From NCBI RefSeq assembly GCF_002095575.1, contig NZ_MLJJ01000016.1, forward strand, positions 1 through 64,000: 64,000 nucleotides of DNA. Direction: 5' to 3'. Under the pieces are notes generated by a model, which did not search any database, was not told where the DNA came from, and was given only the letters and a program-made list of their open reading frames with translations. Shown in pieces: positions 16,993 through 26,280 of this stretch (within the stretch, counting starts at the first letter, position 1; every line of letters begins with the position of its first letter). The translations under genes and the position numbers were made by a program. This DNA is from Pantoea septica (GTDB lineage: Bacteria; Pseudomonadota; Gammaproteobacteria; Enterobacterales; Enterobacteriaceae).

Positions 16993-17241
16993 TAAAGAAA
17001 CTGAAAAGCGCTTGCTACGTGTCATTGGTGTTACAACAAAGTGCCTTTATTAAAATCAAGTAGTTATGATGATTTTAACTGCCTTGACCCTTCCTTGTCG
17101 CTTTAAAGTGATATCGTTGTTACTGCATAGTTTCTTGAAATCAGTGAATTTAGAGTATAGTTTATCTGAAACTTTAGGCATTCAGTTACCCGATCATCAT
17201 GTTCATGATGAGCATAATAACCTTGTTAACAGGAAAAATAT

Positions 17242-17643
17242 ATGTTAGAGCAGAATTCATCTAAAAGTAATCGCGTTAATCTTACTGTCCCTTTTTCACT
17301 GATTGAGAAGGTTGATGCGCATATCGGAAAAAAACTCGAAGATGGCGAGTCGCGAGAGACAGCTAACCGATCGGCATTTATCATGGAAATGTTTAAGCTG
17401 GGCCTCCGTGTTTATGAAAACAAAATAAACAAAGATGCCTCTGAAAAGACTCTTGACCAGAAGCTGGAGTTTATCGCTAAAAATGTGCTCGTCAGTGGCT
17501 TTATCACTGACGCTATCTTTGGCATTCAGAAAGAAACAGTCGAGCCCGGAAAGGTCATAAAAAATGAAATGGTTCTGGACCCGGAATGGGTGAAGGCAGT
17601 CAATGAACGTGTTGCAGGAAAATTGCAGGAATACTTTAAATAA
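17242..17643 (+). CDS. traM: TraM-like relaxosome protein
   Basis: 133 residues. The N-terminus is a ribbon-helix-helix pattern: RVNLTVPFSLIEKVDAHIGK, then SAFIMEMFKLGLRVYE, very like F TraM. The C-terminal part is helical, as in the TraM tetramer that binds the tail of the coupling protein TraD. Role: binds sites at oriT and links the relaxosome to the secretion channel. It starts about 340 bases from the predicted nic, as in F. The start ATG follows ACAGGAAA. It is AT-rich compared with the tra operon, as is usual for this gene. Confidence 0.8.
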   Translation: MLEQNSSKSNRVNLTVPFSLIEKVDAHIGKKLEDGESRETANRSAFIMEMFKLGLRVYENKINKDASEKTLDQKLEFIAKNVLVSGFITDAIFGIQKETVEPGKVIKNEMVLDPEWVKAVNERVAGKLQEYFK

Positions 17644-17692
17644 TTAGTCTGGGCCTGATGCGTAGTTCTGATGCATCAGGCGAACCAGCTTA

Positions 17693-19018
17693 TCATTCTT
17701 CCTTACTCTCTGAGTCAGCTTCCTTCTTCCGCAATGCTTCAAGTTCTCTTTTCTGTGCTTCACGGATATAGCGCCGCAGCGTAAGCGCGTTAATTCCATA
17801 CTGAGTATAAACCTGCTTACGGGTAATTCCGTCCCGCAGAACAGCATTAACAGCCTGATCGCGGTCGCGTTTAGATAACACGTTGCGATTATCGTATTTG
17901 ACGCGTTTTTCCTGAATATCGGGTGAGCCTTTCTTTTCCCGCCACGCATCCTTTACGGTTGATATAGTTACGCCGAGAATATCTGCCGTCTGTTGCAGTG
18001 TTTTTCCCTGAACGCGCAGGCGAACCGCATGTTCTTTTAATTCTTCCGGAACAGGTCTGTAGTCGTCGCTTGTGCCAACGTACTTTATCAGCGTTTCCGT
18101 TGTGATGTTGTACTCGGCAAGAATATGCTTCCTGAGCATGCCATCGCTTAATTTCCTCTTTATCGTCTTAATGTCATCAGGCGTCAGTTTTCTCTCTTTT
18201 TCTCGGGGATTAATCTTTGCGCCATCCCGCTCGGCTATTTTTCTGACAGCATTGTAGATAACCGCACGCGATACGCCGCAGGCTTTCTCAATCTCTTCCA
18301 GCGTCATCTTCGGTTCTGCGTGATACATGCCTGAAATCAGCTCCCACTGCTTCCAGCGGTAATCCATTGCAGAGCTTCCCTTGCGCTTTTTAATCAGCTT
18401 ATAGACGTATGATTCAGAACACCCCTGTTCTTCACATATATCTTTAACACGCCAGCCGAGCATGACCCGCTCCATTATTCTCTCTGCAGCGGGTCCGTCT
18501 TTTATTGCGGCAGGCTTTTTCGATGCGCTTTCTTTCTTTGGCGTGGGCGTGGGTTTTAAGCCGGGCGACGCAGGCTTATTTTCAGAATCGATTAAATGAC
18601 CCGGGTCAGTGAATATTGCCTTATCAAGCCTGTTCTTTAATTTACGGGCCTGCCACAGGTTTACGCATGGGCGCGGAAGGGGAGACAGGAAATCTGCATT
18701 AATCATTATCCAGGCGGCGGGGTCAGGCACGTCTGAATAATTCCTTATCTGTGCAAGCGAGCGTTCAGCGGCCGCACGCAGCTGTCGTGCCGGGACGCGA
18801 TTTTTAATAAATGCCAGTAAAGGAATGGTGACCAGCTGGCAGGCATAAAAGCGGGTTTCTCTGAGGATGATCTCAAACCAGCCCGGGTCACGCATGTAAT
18901 GCAGAAGGGCATTATTCAGTAGCTCAGTTAAGGCTGCCTCATGATTCGTCTTAAAAATTTCAGCCGCAAAGCCCGCCGGATCGGCGACAAGAACAACCAA
19001 ATCGGCAGTTTCAGGCAT
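17693..19018 (-). CDS. Protein with five tandem helix-turn-helix units, likely transfer regulator
   Basis: 441 residues, unrecognised as a whole. Residues 1-140 form a helical domain. A linker rich in Lys, Pro and Ser (145-175) leads to five HTH-like repeats at about 179-212, 238-262, 282-314, 328-360 and 388-420. Each has the turn pattern of homeodomain/resolvase-type HTHs, for example LQQTADILGVTISTVKDAWR and ITRKQVYTQYGINALTLRRY. The C-terminus is charged. The gene lies between traM and traA, divergent from the tra operon, where F has traJ/finP. The 283 bases to traA hold a long palindrome. Control of transfer is inferred from position; no homologue named TraJ is recognisable. Confidence 0.65.
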   Translation of the reverse strand: MPETADLVVLVADPAGFAAEIFKTNHEAALTELLNNALLHYMRDPGWFEIILRETRFYACQLVTIPLLAFIKNRVPARQLRAAAERSLAQIRNYSDVPDPAAWIMINADFLSPLPRPCVNLWQARKLKNRLDKAIFTDPGHLIDSENKPASPGLKPTPTPKKESASKKPAAIKDGPAAERIMERVMLGWRVKDICEEQGCSESYVYKLIKKRKGSSAMDYRWKQWELISGMYHAEPKMTLEEIEKACGVSRAVIYNAVRKIAERDGAKINPREKERKLTPDDIKTIKRKLSDGMLRKHILAEYNITTETLIKYVGTSDDYRPVPEELKEHAVRLRVQGKTLQQTADILGVTISTVKDAWREKKGSPDIQEKRVKYDNRNVLSKRDRDQAVNAVLRDGITRKQVYTQYGINALTLRRYIREAQKRELEALRKKEADSESKEE

Positions 19019-19077
19019 GATTTCTCATTCTCATTCAATCAGTTAAGAACTTAAGTGAAATTTCTCACCATAACGAT

Positions 19078-19108
19078 AAGTTAAATTGATCAATAAGATC
19101 AATAACTT
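19078..19108. promoter_or_regulatory. Palindrome between the HTH-array gene and traA
   Basis: AAGTTA-aa-TTGATC-aataa-GATCAA-TAACTT: both arms match except for a two-base bulge. A further related repeat, AGTTAAGAACTTAAGT, lies at about 19041-19056. This is the best operator candidate for the tra operon and for autoregulation of the divergent HTH gene. Confidence 0.5.
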
Positions 19109-19301
19109 AAATTGAAGTGTGCGATCCGGAAGCGTAAAAAAACGTCAGCCGGTTAAGAAACCGTAAGCATCTGTAGCAATTCCACAGATTTGTAAAGGAG
19201 GAGTAACCGGTAAGCCAGAAATTTGACTTAAGGCCATACAGGCAGCAACAAATGATAGTTCAACCAACTGACCATTATATCCCTAACTGAGGAAAAAACC
19301 T

Positions 19302-19631
19302 ATGAAGGGCTCTCTCTCTTCGTCTTTAAACTACTGCCGCAAGGCAGGGGCGGTAGCGTGGAAGAAAATGAACAAGTCTGCACTGCTTTCAGCACTGGCG
19401 ATCTTGGCTGTTTCTGTGATGCCAGCTCACGCCGTGGACTACTTCGCAGGGGCGAAAACTGATGTTACGGATACATTCGGCGGCAACTCAGCTGTGGTGT
19501 ATATCCTGTATGTGATCGAGATTGCATTCATCGCGTTCACCTACATCAAAACCAAAAACCTCGCGCTGTTCGGCAGCATCGCCGCGCTGCTGGTTTTCGT
19601 GAACGTCGCCTTCAACGTGATTCCGGCTTAA
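19302..19631 (+). CDS. traA: Conjugative pilin precursor TraA
   Basis: 109 residues: a long signal region (1-44) ending MPAHA, then a mature pilin of about 65 residues starting VDYFAG. The mature part has two hydrophobic helices (AVVYILYVIEIAFIAFTYI and LALFGSIAALLVFVNVAFNV) split by a short basic loop (KTKN), as in F pilin. F TraA has the same length class and leader. It is the first gene of the long tra operon, with ribosome site TGAGGA. There is no TraX acetylase gene in the window, so the pilin may stay unacetylated; this is inference. Confidence 0.9.
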   Translation: MKGSLSSSLNYCRKAGAVAWKKMNKSALLSALAILAVSVMPAHAVDYFAGAKTDVTDTFGGNSAVVYILYVIEIAFIAFTYIKTKNLALFGSIAALLVFVNVAFNVIPA

Positions 19632-19640
19632 CGTCTGCTT

Positions 19641-19937
19641 ATGGATAAACGTGACCGGTATACCTATGCGGCTACGTTTTCCGAGCAGAAGCGGTTCGTG
19701 GGGCTGCCACCTGATGAGTTCTGCCTGTATGTGCCACTGGCACTGCTGGCAGTTTTCCTCAACATGTGGATTTTTGGCCCCACGCTTTTAGCCGCCGTGG
19801 TTGGAATTCGTCACCTCAAGAAAGGCCGCGGTTCTCAGTATCTTCTCAACCTTGCGTACTGGTGCCTGCCCACCTCAGTGATGCGCTTCTTTATCAGCAT
19901 CCTGCCTGACAGTTACAAACGGCACTGGGTCGCCTGA
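19641..19937 (+). CDS. traL: TraL, inner-membrane pilus assembly protein
   Basis: 98 residues, in line with the 91 of F TraL. The N-terminus is polar with EQKRFVGLPPDEF, then two hydrophobic stretches (LYVPLALLAVFLNMWIFGPT and a second weaker one) and a basic end. It is a VirB3-like component of the F-type secretion channel. It starts nine bases after traA stops, as expected in this operon. Confidence 0.9.
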   Translation: MDKRDRYTYAATFSEQKRFVGLPPDEFCLYVPLALLAVFLNMWIFGPTLLAAVVGIRHLKKGRGSQYLLNLAYWCLPTSVMRFFISILPDSYKRHWVA

Positions 19938-19955
19938 CCCCCCTCCGGAGACAAC

Positions 19956-20528
19956 ATGGAATTAAAGCTGCGTTCGGCGGGAAACCGCAATATGGCCGTG
20001 GCTATTCTGGTGCTGCTCGTTATCACGATCCTTGCGCTTCTTCTCTGCTGGCGCATCTACGGTGATAACCGGGCGCTGATGAATCAGCTCCTTAATAACA
20101 AACAGACCATTATCGTTCCCTACGGCGCGGACACGCCGTTCAGCTTTACCGGTGAGCGCGGCGACGCCCGCTACCTGCGCCTGATGGCGCTGGCGTGGCT
20201 GAACCTGCGCCTCAACATCTCCGACAAAAACGCAGAGGCCAGCCACGAAATGCTGCTGGCGGGCGCCTGCGACGGCGCGGAGAAATCACTTAAAGGCGTG
20301 CTGGCTGACGAAGCCTCGCGCGTTAAAGGCAACAGCGGCGGGTCGGTGTTCTACCCCAGAGACGTCAGCGTCTGGCCGGACAAGGGCATCGTGGACGTGA
20401 CCGGCGACCTGCAGCTGAGCTACGGGCTGCACGACGCCAGGCCGGTTAAGAAGCACTACCGCCTGCGCACCGATACCCGTGCTAACCGTCTCTGCTGGAG
20501 CGCTTTCCTGGAGGTTCCCGATGCGTAA
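19956..20528 (+). CDS. traE: TraE, VirB5/VirB8-like channel component
   Basis: 190 residues (F TraE: 188). One N-terminal membrane helix (NMAVAILVLLVITILALLLC, about 13-32) anchors a periplasmic domain with the VDVTGDLQLSYG segment near the C-terminus. It joins the envelope-spanning core of the type IV secretion system. Ribosome site CCGGAGA. Its end overlaps traK by eight bases. Confidence 0.9.
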   Translation: MELKLRSAGNRNMAVAILVLLVITILALLLCWRIYGDNRALMNQLLNNKQTIIVPYGADTPFSFTGERGDARYLRLMALAWLNLRLNISDKNAEASHEMLLAGACDGAEKSLKGVLADEASRVKGNSGGSVFYPRDVSVWPDKGIVDVTGDLQLSYGLHDARPVKKHYRLRTDTRANRLCWSAFLEVPDA

Positions 20529-21246
20529 ATCCCTGCTAATCAGCGCCGTGGCGCTGCTGACGGCGTTTGGCGCCCGTGCTGAACAGCTGACGCTTAACCC
20601 TGGTGCCCGCGTCAACGCGGCGGTGAGCAATAACAACCCGAACTACCTGCGCGTGAACGATGATCGCATCCTCAGTGTGCAGGCGGCACAGGGCGTGCTG
20701 AGTGCCAAATCCCCGACGCCGGAAGGCGCGGTTGTGTTTTCTACCGTGACTGATAAGCCGTTTACCATGTTCGTGCAGACCGCGTCCGGCTTTGCCTTCT
20801 CGGTACAGGCGACGCCGGGCAAACGCGCCGGCCTGAGTCTGACGGTAGACAACCGTGAGGTGAAGGGGACGGAGGAGGCGCGGGAGTACGAGCAGAAGCA
20901 GGACACTTACAGTGCGCTTATCAGCGGCCTGGTGGGAAGGTTCATCACCAACCGCAAGCCGGCAGGCTACGTGCTGAGTAAAAACACCGACGTGCCGGTG
21001 AGCGAGTCGGTGAAAAGCGCGTTTGCACTGCGCCCGGTGACAGCCTGGCAGGGCGACCGGGTGCGCATCGTGCGTACCGACATTACCAGCCTCTCCTCGC
21101 AGCGCATCCGCCTGAGCGAGCGCTACTTCTGGAGTCCGGGCGTGATGGCTGTGGCGTTTCACCCGCAGCTCGACGTGCTGGAGCCGGGAGCAAAGGTCTC
21201 CGTCGTGACGGTGTTCCGCACGAAAGGAGGCCCGGATGAACCTTAA
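20521..21246 (+). CDS. traK: TraK, VirB9-like outer-membrane core protein
   Basis: 241 residues from the ATG at 20521; a longer frame from 20479 would lie inside traE. Signal peptide ends at GARA (20). The mature protein is beta-rich and periplasmic, with the VirB9-type segment at the end (SPGVMAVAFHPQLDVLEPGA). In F it forms the outer-membrane ring with TraB and TraV. Both ends overlap the neighbours (traE by 8 bases, traB by 11), which implies coupled translation. Confidence 0.9.
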   Translation: MRKSLLISAVALLTAFGARAEQLTLNPGARVNAAVSNNNPNYLRVNDDRILSVQAAQGVLSAKSPTPEGAVVFSTVTDKPFTMFVQTASGFAFSVQATPGKRAGLSLTVDNREVKGTEEAREYEQKQDTYSALISGLVGRFITNRKPAGYVLSKNTDVPVSESVKSAFALRPVTAWQGDRVRIVRTDITSLSSQRIRLSERYFWSPGVMAVAFHPQLDVLEPGAKVSVVTVFRTKGGPDEP

Positions 21247-22612
21247 CAGCCTGGTCCGCAGCAAACAGCGACGGCTGTTTGGCATTATCCTCGCCGCTGC
21301 TGCCATCATCATCGGCGGCCTGTACCTCGCGAACCGGGGCGCAGCCGGAAAGAGCGGGAGTCAGGAAAGCAAGCCTGACCGTGCCACCGCCGAGCCGGAT
21401 CTGACCGGCGGGGGCGTGGTCAACGCCTTTGACGGTTCCGGGCAGGGCTCGCTGCTGGTCAGCGCGCAGAACCGCGATAAAGAGGCGCGCGAACAGCTCG
21501 CCTCCATGCAAAAAGACTTCAAATCACTGAAAGACCAGATGTCCGACGTGATGAACAACAACAAGTCGCTGCAGCAGAACGTCTCAGACCTGATGGATCA
21601 GCTGAAAAATCAGCAGAACCAGCAAAAGACACCTCCTGCCGGACCGCAGGCTCAGCCGGCCGCGCAGCAGGGCGCGGGCTACACGCCGCCGCGCACGGAA
21701 TACTCCTTTGCGCCCGCGCCGGTGCAGACGGGGCAAATCGACAGCCAGATGTTTGACTACTCGCAGTTTGAGCCTAAAGCGAAAGACACCTCGTTCTGGG
21801 TCCCGACCGGCACGTTCTCTGACGCCATCGTGATCGAGGGGGCAGACGCCAACGCCTCGGTGCGCGGGGAGAACAACCTGGTGCCGATGCAGTTCAAGCT
21901 CAAGGGCAGGGCGCACATGCCGGGTAATAACAAAATGGGGCAGCTGGATAACTGCTTCGTGACGGCCGCAGCCTACGGCGACATCTCCAGCGAGCGTGCC
22001 ATCGTTCAGCTGCAGCGCCTGTCCTGCATCATCGACGGTAAGCACGTCGATCAGGCAGTGAAAGGACATGTTGCCTTCTACGGCAAGAACGGCATCAAGG
22101 GCGTGCCGGTGATGCGCAACGGCAAAATCCTCGGGCTGGCCTTCACCGCAGGGGCGCTGGGCGGTCTCGGTCAGAGCGCCTCGCAGGTCGGCCAGACGGT
22201 CACCGGCATCGGCGCGACCAGCACAATCAGCGGCGGAGACGTGGCGCGCGGCGCCGTAGGCGGCGGCGTGGGCAAGGCGGCGGACAAGCTGGCCGACTAC
22301 TACATCGAGCGGGCCGAGCAGTATCACCCGATCATCCCGATCGGCGCGGCGAACCGCGTAGAGGTGGTGTTTATCGAAGGCTTCCGCGCGAAGTTTATTG
22401 AGGATGAAGAGGCCGCGAAGCTCGCGAAAGAACAGCAGCGCTCGGGCGGGCAGCAGCAGGACACGCAGACGCGCGAGCAGGGCAACAGCGGCCTGCCGCC
22501 GGATCTGGTAGGCAAACTCGGTGACGCCACCCGCCTCAACATGAATGACTTTGTGACCCCGACCAGTGGCGGACAGGCGAGGGGTACAACCCCGCAGGGC
22601 GTGGCGCAATGA
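21236..22612 (+). CDS. traB: TraB, VirB10-like channel scaffold
   Basis: 458 residues (F: 475). One membrane helix at 14-32, then a coiled-coil (REQLASMQKDFKSLKDQMSD and on, about 82-125), a Pro/Gln-rich linker, and a beta-barrel domain from about 180 with the VirB10 family pattern (DTSFWVPTGTFSDAIVIEGA, CFVTAAAYGDISSERA, GVPVMRNGKILG). The protein spans both membranes and passes energy signals to the outer ring. Stop overlaps the next start by four bases. Confidence 0.92.
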   Translation: MNLNSLVRSKQRRLFGIILAAAAIIIGGLYLANRGAAGKSGSQESKPDRATAEPDLTGGGVVNAFDGSGQGSLLVSAQNRDKEAREQLASMQKDFKSLKDQMSDVMNNNKSLQQNVSDLMDQLKNQQNQQKTPPAGPQAQPAAQQGAGYTPPRTEYSFAPAPVQTGQIDSQMFDYSQFEPKAKDTSFWVPTGTFSDAIVIEGADANASVRGENNLVPMQFKLKGRAHMPGNNKMGQLDNCFVTAAAYGDISSERAIVQLQRLSCIIDGKHVDQAVKGHVAFYGKNGIKGVPVMRNGKILGLAFTAGALGGLGQSASQVGQTVTGIGATSTISGGDVARGAVGGGVGKAADKLADYYIERAEQYHPIIPIGAANRVEVVFIEGFRAKFIEDEEAAKLAKEQQRSGGQQQDTQTREQGNSGLPPDLVGKLGDATRLNMNDFVTPTSGGQARGTTPQGVAQ

Positions 22613-22965
22613 CGGCCGAAAAGATCCGGCTTCGTCACGCAGAGCACTGCGGCTGGATGGTGTTTACCGAACGGACGGTGAGCTGCTTCGGGCGCGACGC
22701 CGACGCCCGCATTCCGGGGCTTCAGGCGCTGGGGTTTGGCGTGAAAAAACTCTACTGCAAGCCCGGGCGCATTCCCGACGACGGCTACGTCGCCCTGTTC
22801 GGGGAAACGCTGCGCCGCCTGCTGGAGGTTGCCCCCGGCGATGCCTTTGCCATGAGCATGCTGTCCCGGCTCGGGACCAGCGGAAAAAACGGCGATCTCT
22901 TTATCGACTTTACCGAAATCGACGCGCTGTCATCCGGTAGCGCTGGCGGAGAACACCATGAATAA
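22609..22965 (+). CDS. Hypothetical protein in the traB-traV interval (118 aa)
   Basis: Not recognised. It overlaps traB at its start (ATGA) and the next small gene at its end, so it is part of the operon. Soluble mixed alpha/beta protein: a CGWMVFTERTVSCFG strand, then LGFGVKKLYCKPGRI, and a C-terminal LFIDFTEIDAL strand. F has traP, trbD and trbG in this interval, but the length and lack of a membrane helix do not fit TraP. Role unknown. Confidence 0.7.
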   Translation: MTAEKIRLRHAEHCGWMVFTERTVSCFGRDADARIPGLQALGFGVKKLYCKPGRIPDDGYVALFGETLRRLLEVAPGDAFAMSMLSRLGTSGKNGDLFIDFTEIDALSSGSAGGEHHE

Positions 22966-23122
22966 CCCGACAGATGTAAGCAATACACAGCCTGCTGATG
23001 ACCAGGCTCCTGCTGGTCATCTTCTGATAACGGGCGAAGCCGGCGCGGGAAAAACTACGCTGGCCATGACCCTCATGAAAGGCCTTCTCAACCAACACGC
23101 AGACGGAGAGCACCATGACTAA
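22958..23122 (+). CDS. 54-residue P-loop protein in the tra operon
   Basis: A short reading frame that overlaps the preceding gene by eight bases (ATGAATAA) and traV by eight (ATGACTAA), so its place in the operon is solid. The protein is almost nothing but a Walker A loop: after a polar N-terminus comes GHLLITGEAGAGKTTLAMTL and a short helix. There is no Walker B or further ATPase domain. In F the same interval has the short trbD gene; equivalence is a guess. It may bind ATP or GTP as a small subunit, or be a fossil of a larger ATPase. Confidence 0.6.
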   Translation: MNNPTDVSNTQPADDQAPAGHLLITGEAGAGKTTLAMTLMKGLLNQHADGEHHD

Positions 23123-23666
23123 AGCTCACTCTTTTATCATCAGCGCGCTGGCCGTGATGCTGAGCGGCTGCGCGGGCATGAACGGCGACTTTGAGTTCGA
23201 CAAGCCCGCTAAGGACTCCGGGGTCTGGATGTCGCAGGCCGACGATATGTCGGCCGGCAGCAGCGGCAACGCGCCAGCGGCTACCGCGCCGAACGGCTTC
23301 ACCGGCGCGGGCATTCGCCTGGACGACTACCGCCTGATTGATACCGGCACCATCCGCCTGGACCCGCAGACGGAGGCGCAGGCGGGGCGCAGCGGCCTCA
23401 ACGACGGCATTCCGGTGCGCGTGGCGTCATCCGGCGGGGTCCGCCCGTTCACCCGCGAAAACGGCGTGCTGCGCACTGACGCTCGGCAGACCGCGTACTG
23501 CAGCGCGGCGCACTGCTTCCCGGAGCCGGCCGCCGCGTTCCGCCGCCCTGACGGCGTGGCGCGCATCTGGATTGCGCCGTACATCTCCCCCGACAACAAC
23601 GTCCACATGGGCGAGGTCATCTACAGCGTATCCAGTCACGGCGACTGGAGCGGCATTCTGATGTGA
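23115..23666 (+). CDS. traV: TraV, VirB7-like outer-membrane lipoprotein
   Basis: 183 residues (F: 171). The lipobox LSGC places Cys19 as the lipidated residue after a signal peptide. The mature N-terminus has the GMNGDFEFDKPA segment of the family, a low-complexity Ser/Ala/Gly middle, and a conserved C-terminus (RIWIAPYISPDNNVHMGEVIYSV, in parts). It anchors the TraK ring to the outer membrane; two Cys (CSAAHC) could pair. Confidence 0.9.
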   Translation: MTKAHSFIISALAVMLSGCAGMNGDFEFDKPAKDSGVWMSQADDMSAGSSGNAPAATAPNGFTGAGIRLDDYRLIDTGTIRLDPQTEAQAGRSGLNDGIPVRVASSGGVRPFTRENGVLRTDARQTAYCSAAHCFPEPAAAFRRPDGVARIWIAPYISPDNNVHMGEVIYSVSSHGDWSGILM

Positions 23667-23673
23667 GGTCTGC

Positions 23674-26280
23674 ATGAAATTTCTGAAAGGCTTCCGCTTT
23701 GACCCGCTGAACGTGGTGGAGACGGTGGCGGGCATCCTGGGTGAGCGGGACACCACGAACGAGACGCGCCAGAAGCTGCAGGACATGGACTACCCGCACA
23801 TCCGTGACCTGCTGCCCTACAAGGATTACGACTCCGAAAGCCAGATCTGGGTGAACAAAGAGTCGGTGGGCTTCGTGGTGGAATCGCAGCCGCTGATTGG
23901 CGCCAACGAGAAGCTGGCCGAGAGCCTGGAGTATCTGCTGCGCGACGTCGCCCCCCGCGATATTCCGCTGCAGGTGATGCTGGTTTCTTCCCGGGCGGTG
24001 AAAGAGCAGGTCGAGCAGGGGCTGAAAAACTTCGCCTGGAAGGGGCACCGGGCGGACGAGTGCAACGATGTGACCGCGCGCTTCTTCCTGAACGGCGCAC
24101 GCTACACCTACAGCAACGGCCTTGACCATCCGCTGACCCTTCGCGACTACCGCCTGTTCTTTATCTGGGCCATGCCGGTGAAGCACCTGAGCGAAACCGA
24201 CATGATCCGCGTGCGCGACGTGCGCCGCAACCTGCTGAACGCGCTTAACGCCGCCGACCTGTGGTCCTCAGCCATAGGCGTCAGCGAGTTCAGCAGCGTG
24301 CTGCGCGAGTTCTTTAACCACGATCCGGCGCGGCTTGAGCGCTACGACAGCGAGTACGATCCGGCGGCCGACCTCGGCACGCAGTTCGTGGACCGCACCA
24401 CGTCCTGGCGGGTGAAGCCCTCGCATATCCGCATTGAGGGCAGCGACGCGAAGAACAAGCCGTTTGCCGCGCGCATGGTAAACCTGAACCTCGATCGCAA
24501 TCCGCAGGAGCACTTTTTGTGGCAGAACGGCAACATCATTCAGGACCTGATGTCGCCGACCAACGGCATTCCCTGCCCGTTTATCTGCACGATGGTGCTG
24601 ACCACCGAGGAGCAGATGAAAAGCCAGGGCGAGGCCAACAGCCGTTTTCTGTCGCTGGATTCGCGCGTGAACACCAGTTACGCCAAGTACATTCCGTCCA
24701 CCACGCGTCAGCATGCCGAATGGAAAGACGCGCGCGCGCGGCTGCTGTCGAATCAGACGTCGCTCACGAGCTACTTCTACGGCATTACGCTGTTCTGCCC
24801 GGACGATGACGATCTGACGTCGCGCTATACCGAAAAGACGCGCAACGCCTTTGCCGCGCAGGGTCTGCGCTTCGTGCGCGCCGACTTTATGCAACTGCGC
24901 AACCTGCTGGCCACGCTGCCTTTTGCGATGGTGAATAAAAAGCTGCGTGACGACTGCCGCAAGACCGGCGGCATTCAGCGCTCGGAGTCGTTTCACGCGG
25001 TGAACCTGATGCCGGTCATCGGCGACAACAAGCTGTGCGCTTCGGGCATTCTTATCCCGAGCTACCGCAACCAGGTCGCATTTATCGACGTGTTTGACGA
25101 AAGCCTGCCGAATACCAACTTCAACTGGTTTATGTCCGGCACATCCGGCGCAGGCAAGTCGGTGCTGGCGAACTCCATTGCGCGATCGGTGCTGGACAAG
25201 GGCGGGACGGTCGCAGTGCAGGACATCGGGGACTCCTACAAGGCGGCCTGCAGCAGCCTCGGCGGCACCTACATTAACGGTGACTCGCTGCGCTTTAACC
25301 CGTTTGCGAACGTCACGGATATCACGCTGGCGGCCGAGCGCATCCGCGATCAGCTGTGCATTCTGGCGAGCCCTAACGGCCTGCTGGACGAGGTGCACGA
25401 GTCCATGATCCTGGAAGCCATCACCGAATCGTGGCCGACCTATCAGCAGGACATGCGTATTGACCACGTCATTGACTATCTGACGAAACGACAGGCCGCG
25501 ATTACCCGCGAACACTCTTCACTGATTGGCGGGCGCATAGATGAAATCACGACGCTGCTCGGCAAGTACAGCACCAAAGGGATTTACGGCCGGTTCTTCA
25601 ACTCATCCGAACCGACCCTGAAGCCAGACCTGCAGTTCGTGGTTACCGAGCTGGGCGACCTGCGTAAGCAGCAGGACCTGCTGTCGGCGGTGCTGTTCAG
25701 CATCATGATCTGGAACGAGAACATGATGTACACCACGCCGCGCAGCATGCGGAAGATGAACATCATCGACGAGGGCTGGAAGCTGCTCGGCGGGTCCAGC
25801 ACCAAAATCAAGGATTTTATCGAGGAGGGCTACCGCACCGCCCGCCGTCACAACGGTTCATATGGCACGGTGACCCAGGCGATACGCGATAAAAACCTGT
25901 CTACGGCGGCCCTCGCGGCCTACGACAACAGCTCATTCAAGTTCACCTGCATGCAGGACGCCAAGTCGTTCACCACCTTCCAGAAGGAGGAGCCGCACGC
26001 GTTTAACGAGCTGGAGTGGGAGATGATCAGGAAGTTTCCGCCGGCGAAAAAGGCGCGCTACAGCTCGTTCCTGCTGAGCGTGGGGGAATTCTCCAGCTTC
26101 CACCGCCTCATTCTCGACCCTTTGAGCGACGGGCTGTTCTCCTCCAAAGGCGAGGACTTTACCTATCGCGAGAAGCGCCTGCGCGAGGGCGCGGACATCA
26201 AAGACATCCTGTTTGAAATGGCCGACAACGACGCACACAAGCGCGACATCATCCACATGCTGAAGGAGATGCAGATTTGA
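23674..26280 (+). CDS. traC: TraC, VirB4-like ATPase
   Basis: 868 residues (F: 875). Walker A GTSGAGKS at about 489-496; Walker B region around NIIDEGWKLL (about 690-699), the usual position in VirB4 proteins; a QAIRDKNLS segment follows. It is cytoplasmic and powers pilus assembly. Ribosome site TGAGGTC; the spacing from traV is seven bases. Stop codon overlaps the start of a 26-codon reading frame. Confidence 0.95.
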   Translation: MKFLKGFRFDPLNVVETVAGILGERDTTNETRQKLQDMDYPHIRDLLPYKDYDSESQIWVNKESVGFVVESQPLIGANEKLAESLEYLLRDVAPRDIPLQVMLVSSRAVKEQVEQGLKNFAWKGHRADECNDVTARFFLNGARYTYSNGLDHPLTLRDYRLFFIWAMPVKHLSETDMIRVRDVRRNLLNALNAADLWSSAIGVSEFSSVLREFFNHDPARLERYDSEYDPAADLGTQFVDRTTSWRVKPSHIRIEGSDAKNKPFAARMVNLNLDRNPQEHFLWQNGNIIQDLMSPTNGIPCPFICTMVLTTEEQMKSQGEANSRFLSLDSRVNTSYAKYIPSTTRQHAEWKDARARLLSNQTSLTSYFYGITLFCPDDDDLTSRYTEKTRNAFAAQGLRFVRADFMQLRNLLATLPFAMVNKKLRDDCRKTGGIQRSESFHAVNLMPVIGDNKLCASGILIPSYRNQVAFIDVFDESLPNTNFNWFMSGTSGAGKSVLANSIARSVLDKGGTVAVQDIGDSYKAACSSLGGTYINGDSLRFNPFANVTDITLAAERIRDQLCILASPNGLLDEVHESMILEAITESWPTYQQDMRIDHVIDYLTKRQAAITREHSSLIGGRIDEITTLLGKYSTKGIYGRFFNSSEPTLKPDLQFVVTELGDLRKQQDLLSAVLFSIMIWNENMMYTTPRSMRKMNIIDEGWKLLGGSSTKIKDFIEEGYRTARRHNGSYGTVTQAIRDKNLSTAALAAYDNSSFKFTCMQDAKSFTTFQKEEPHAFNELEWEMIRKFPPAKKARYSSFLLSVGEFSSFHRLILDPLSDGLFSSKGEDFTYREKRLREGADIKDILFEMADNDAHKRDIIHMLKEMQI

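Noticed and set aside
22609..22965. Naming this gene traP
   Set aside because: It is shorter than TraP and has no membrane helix; only the position matches.
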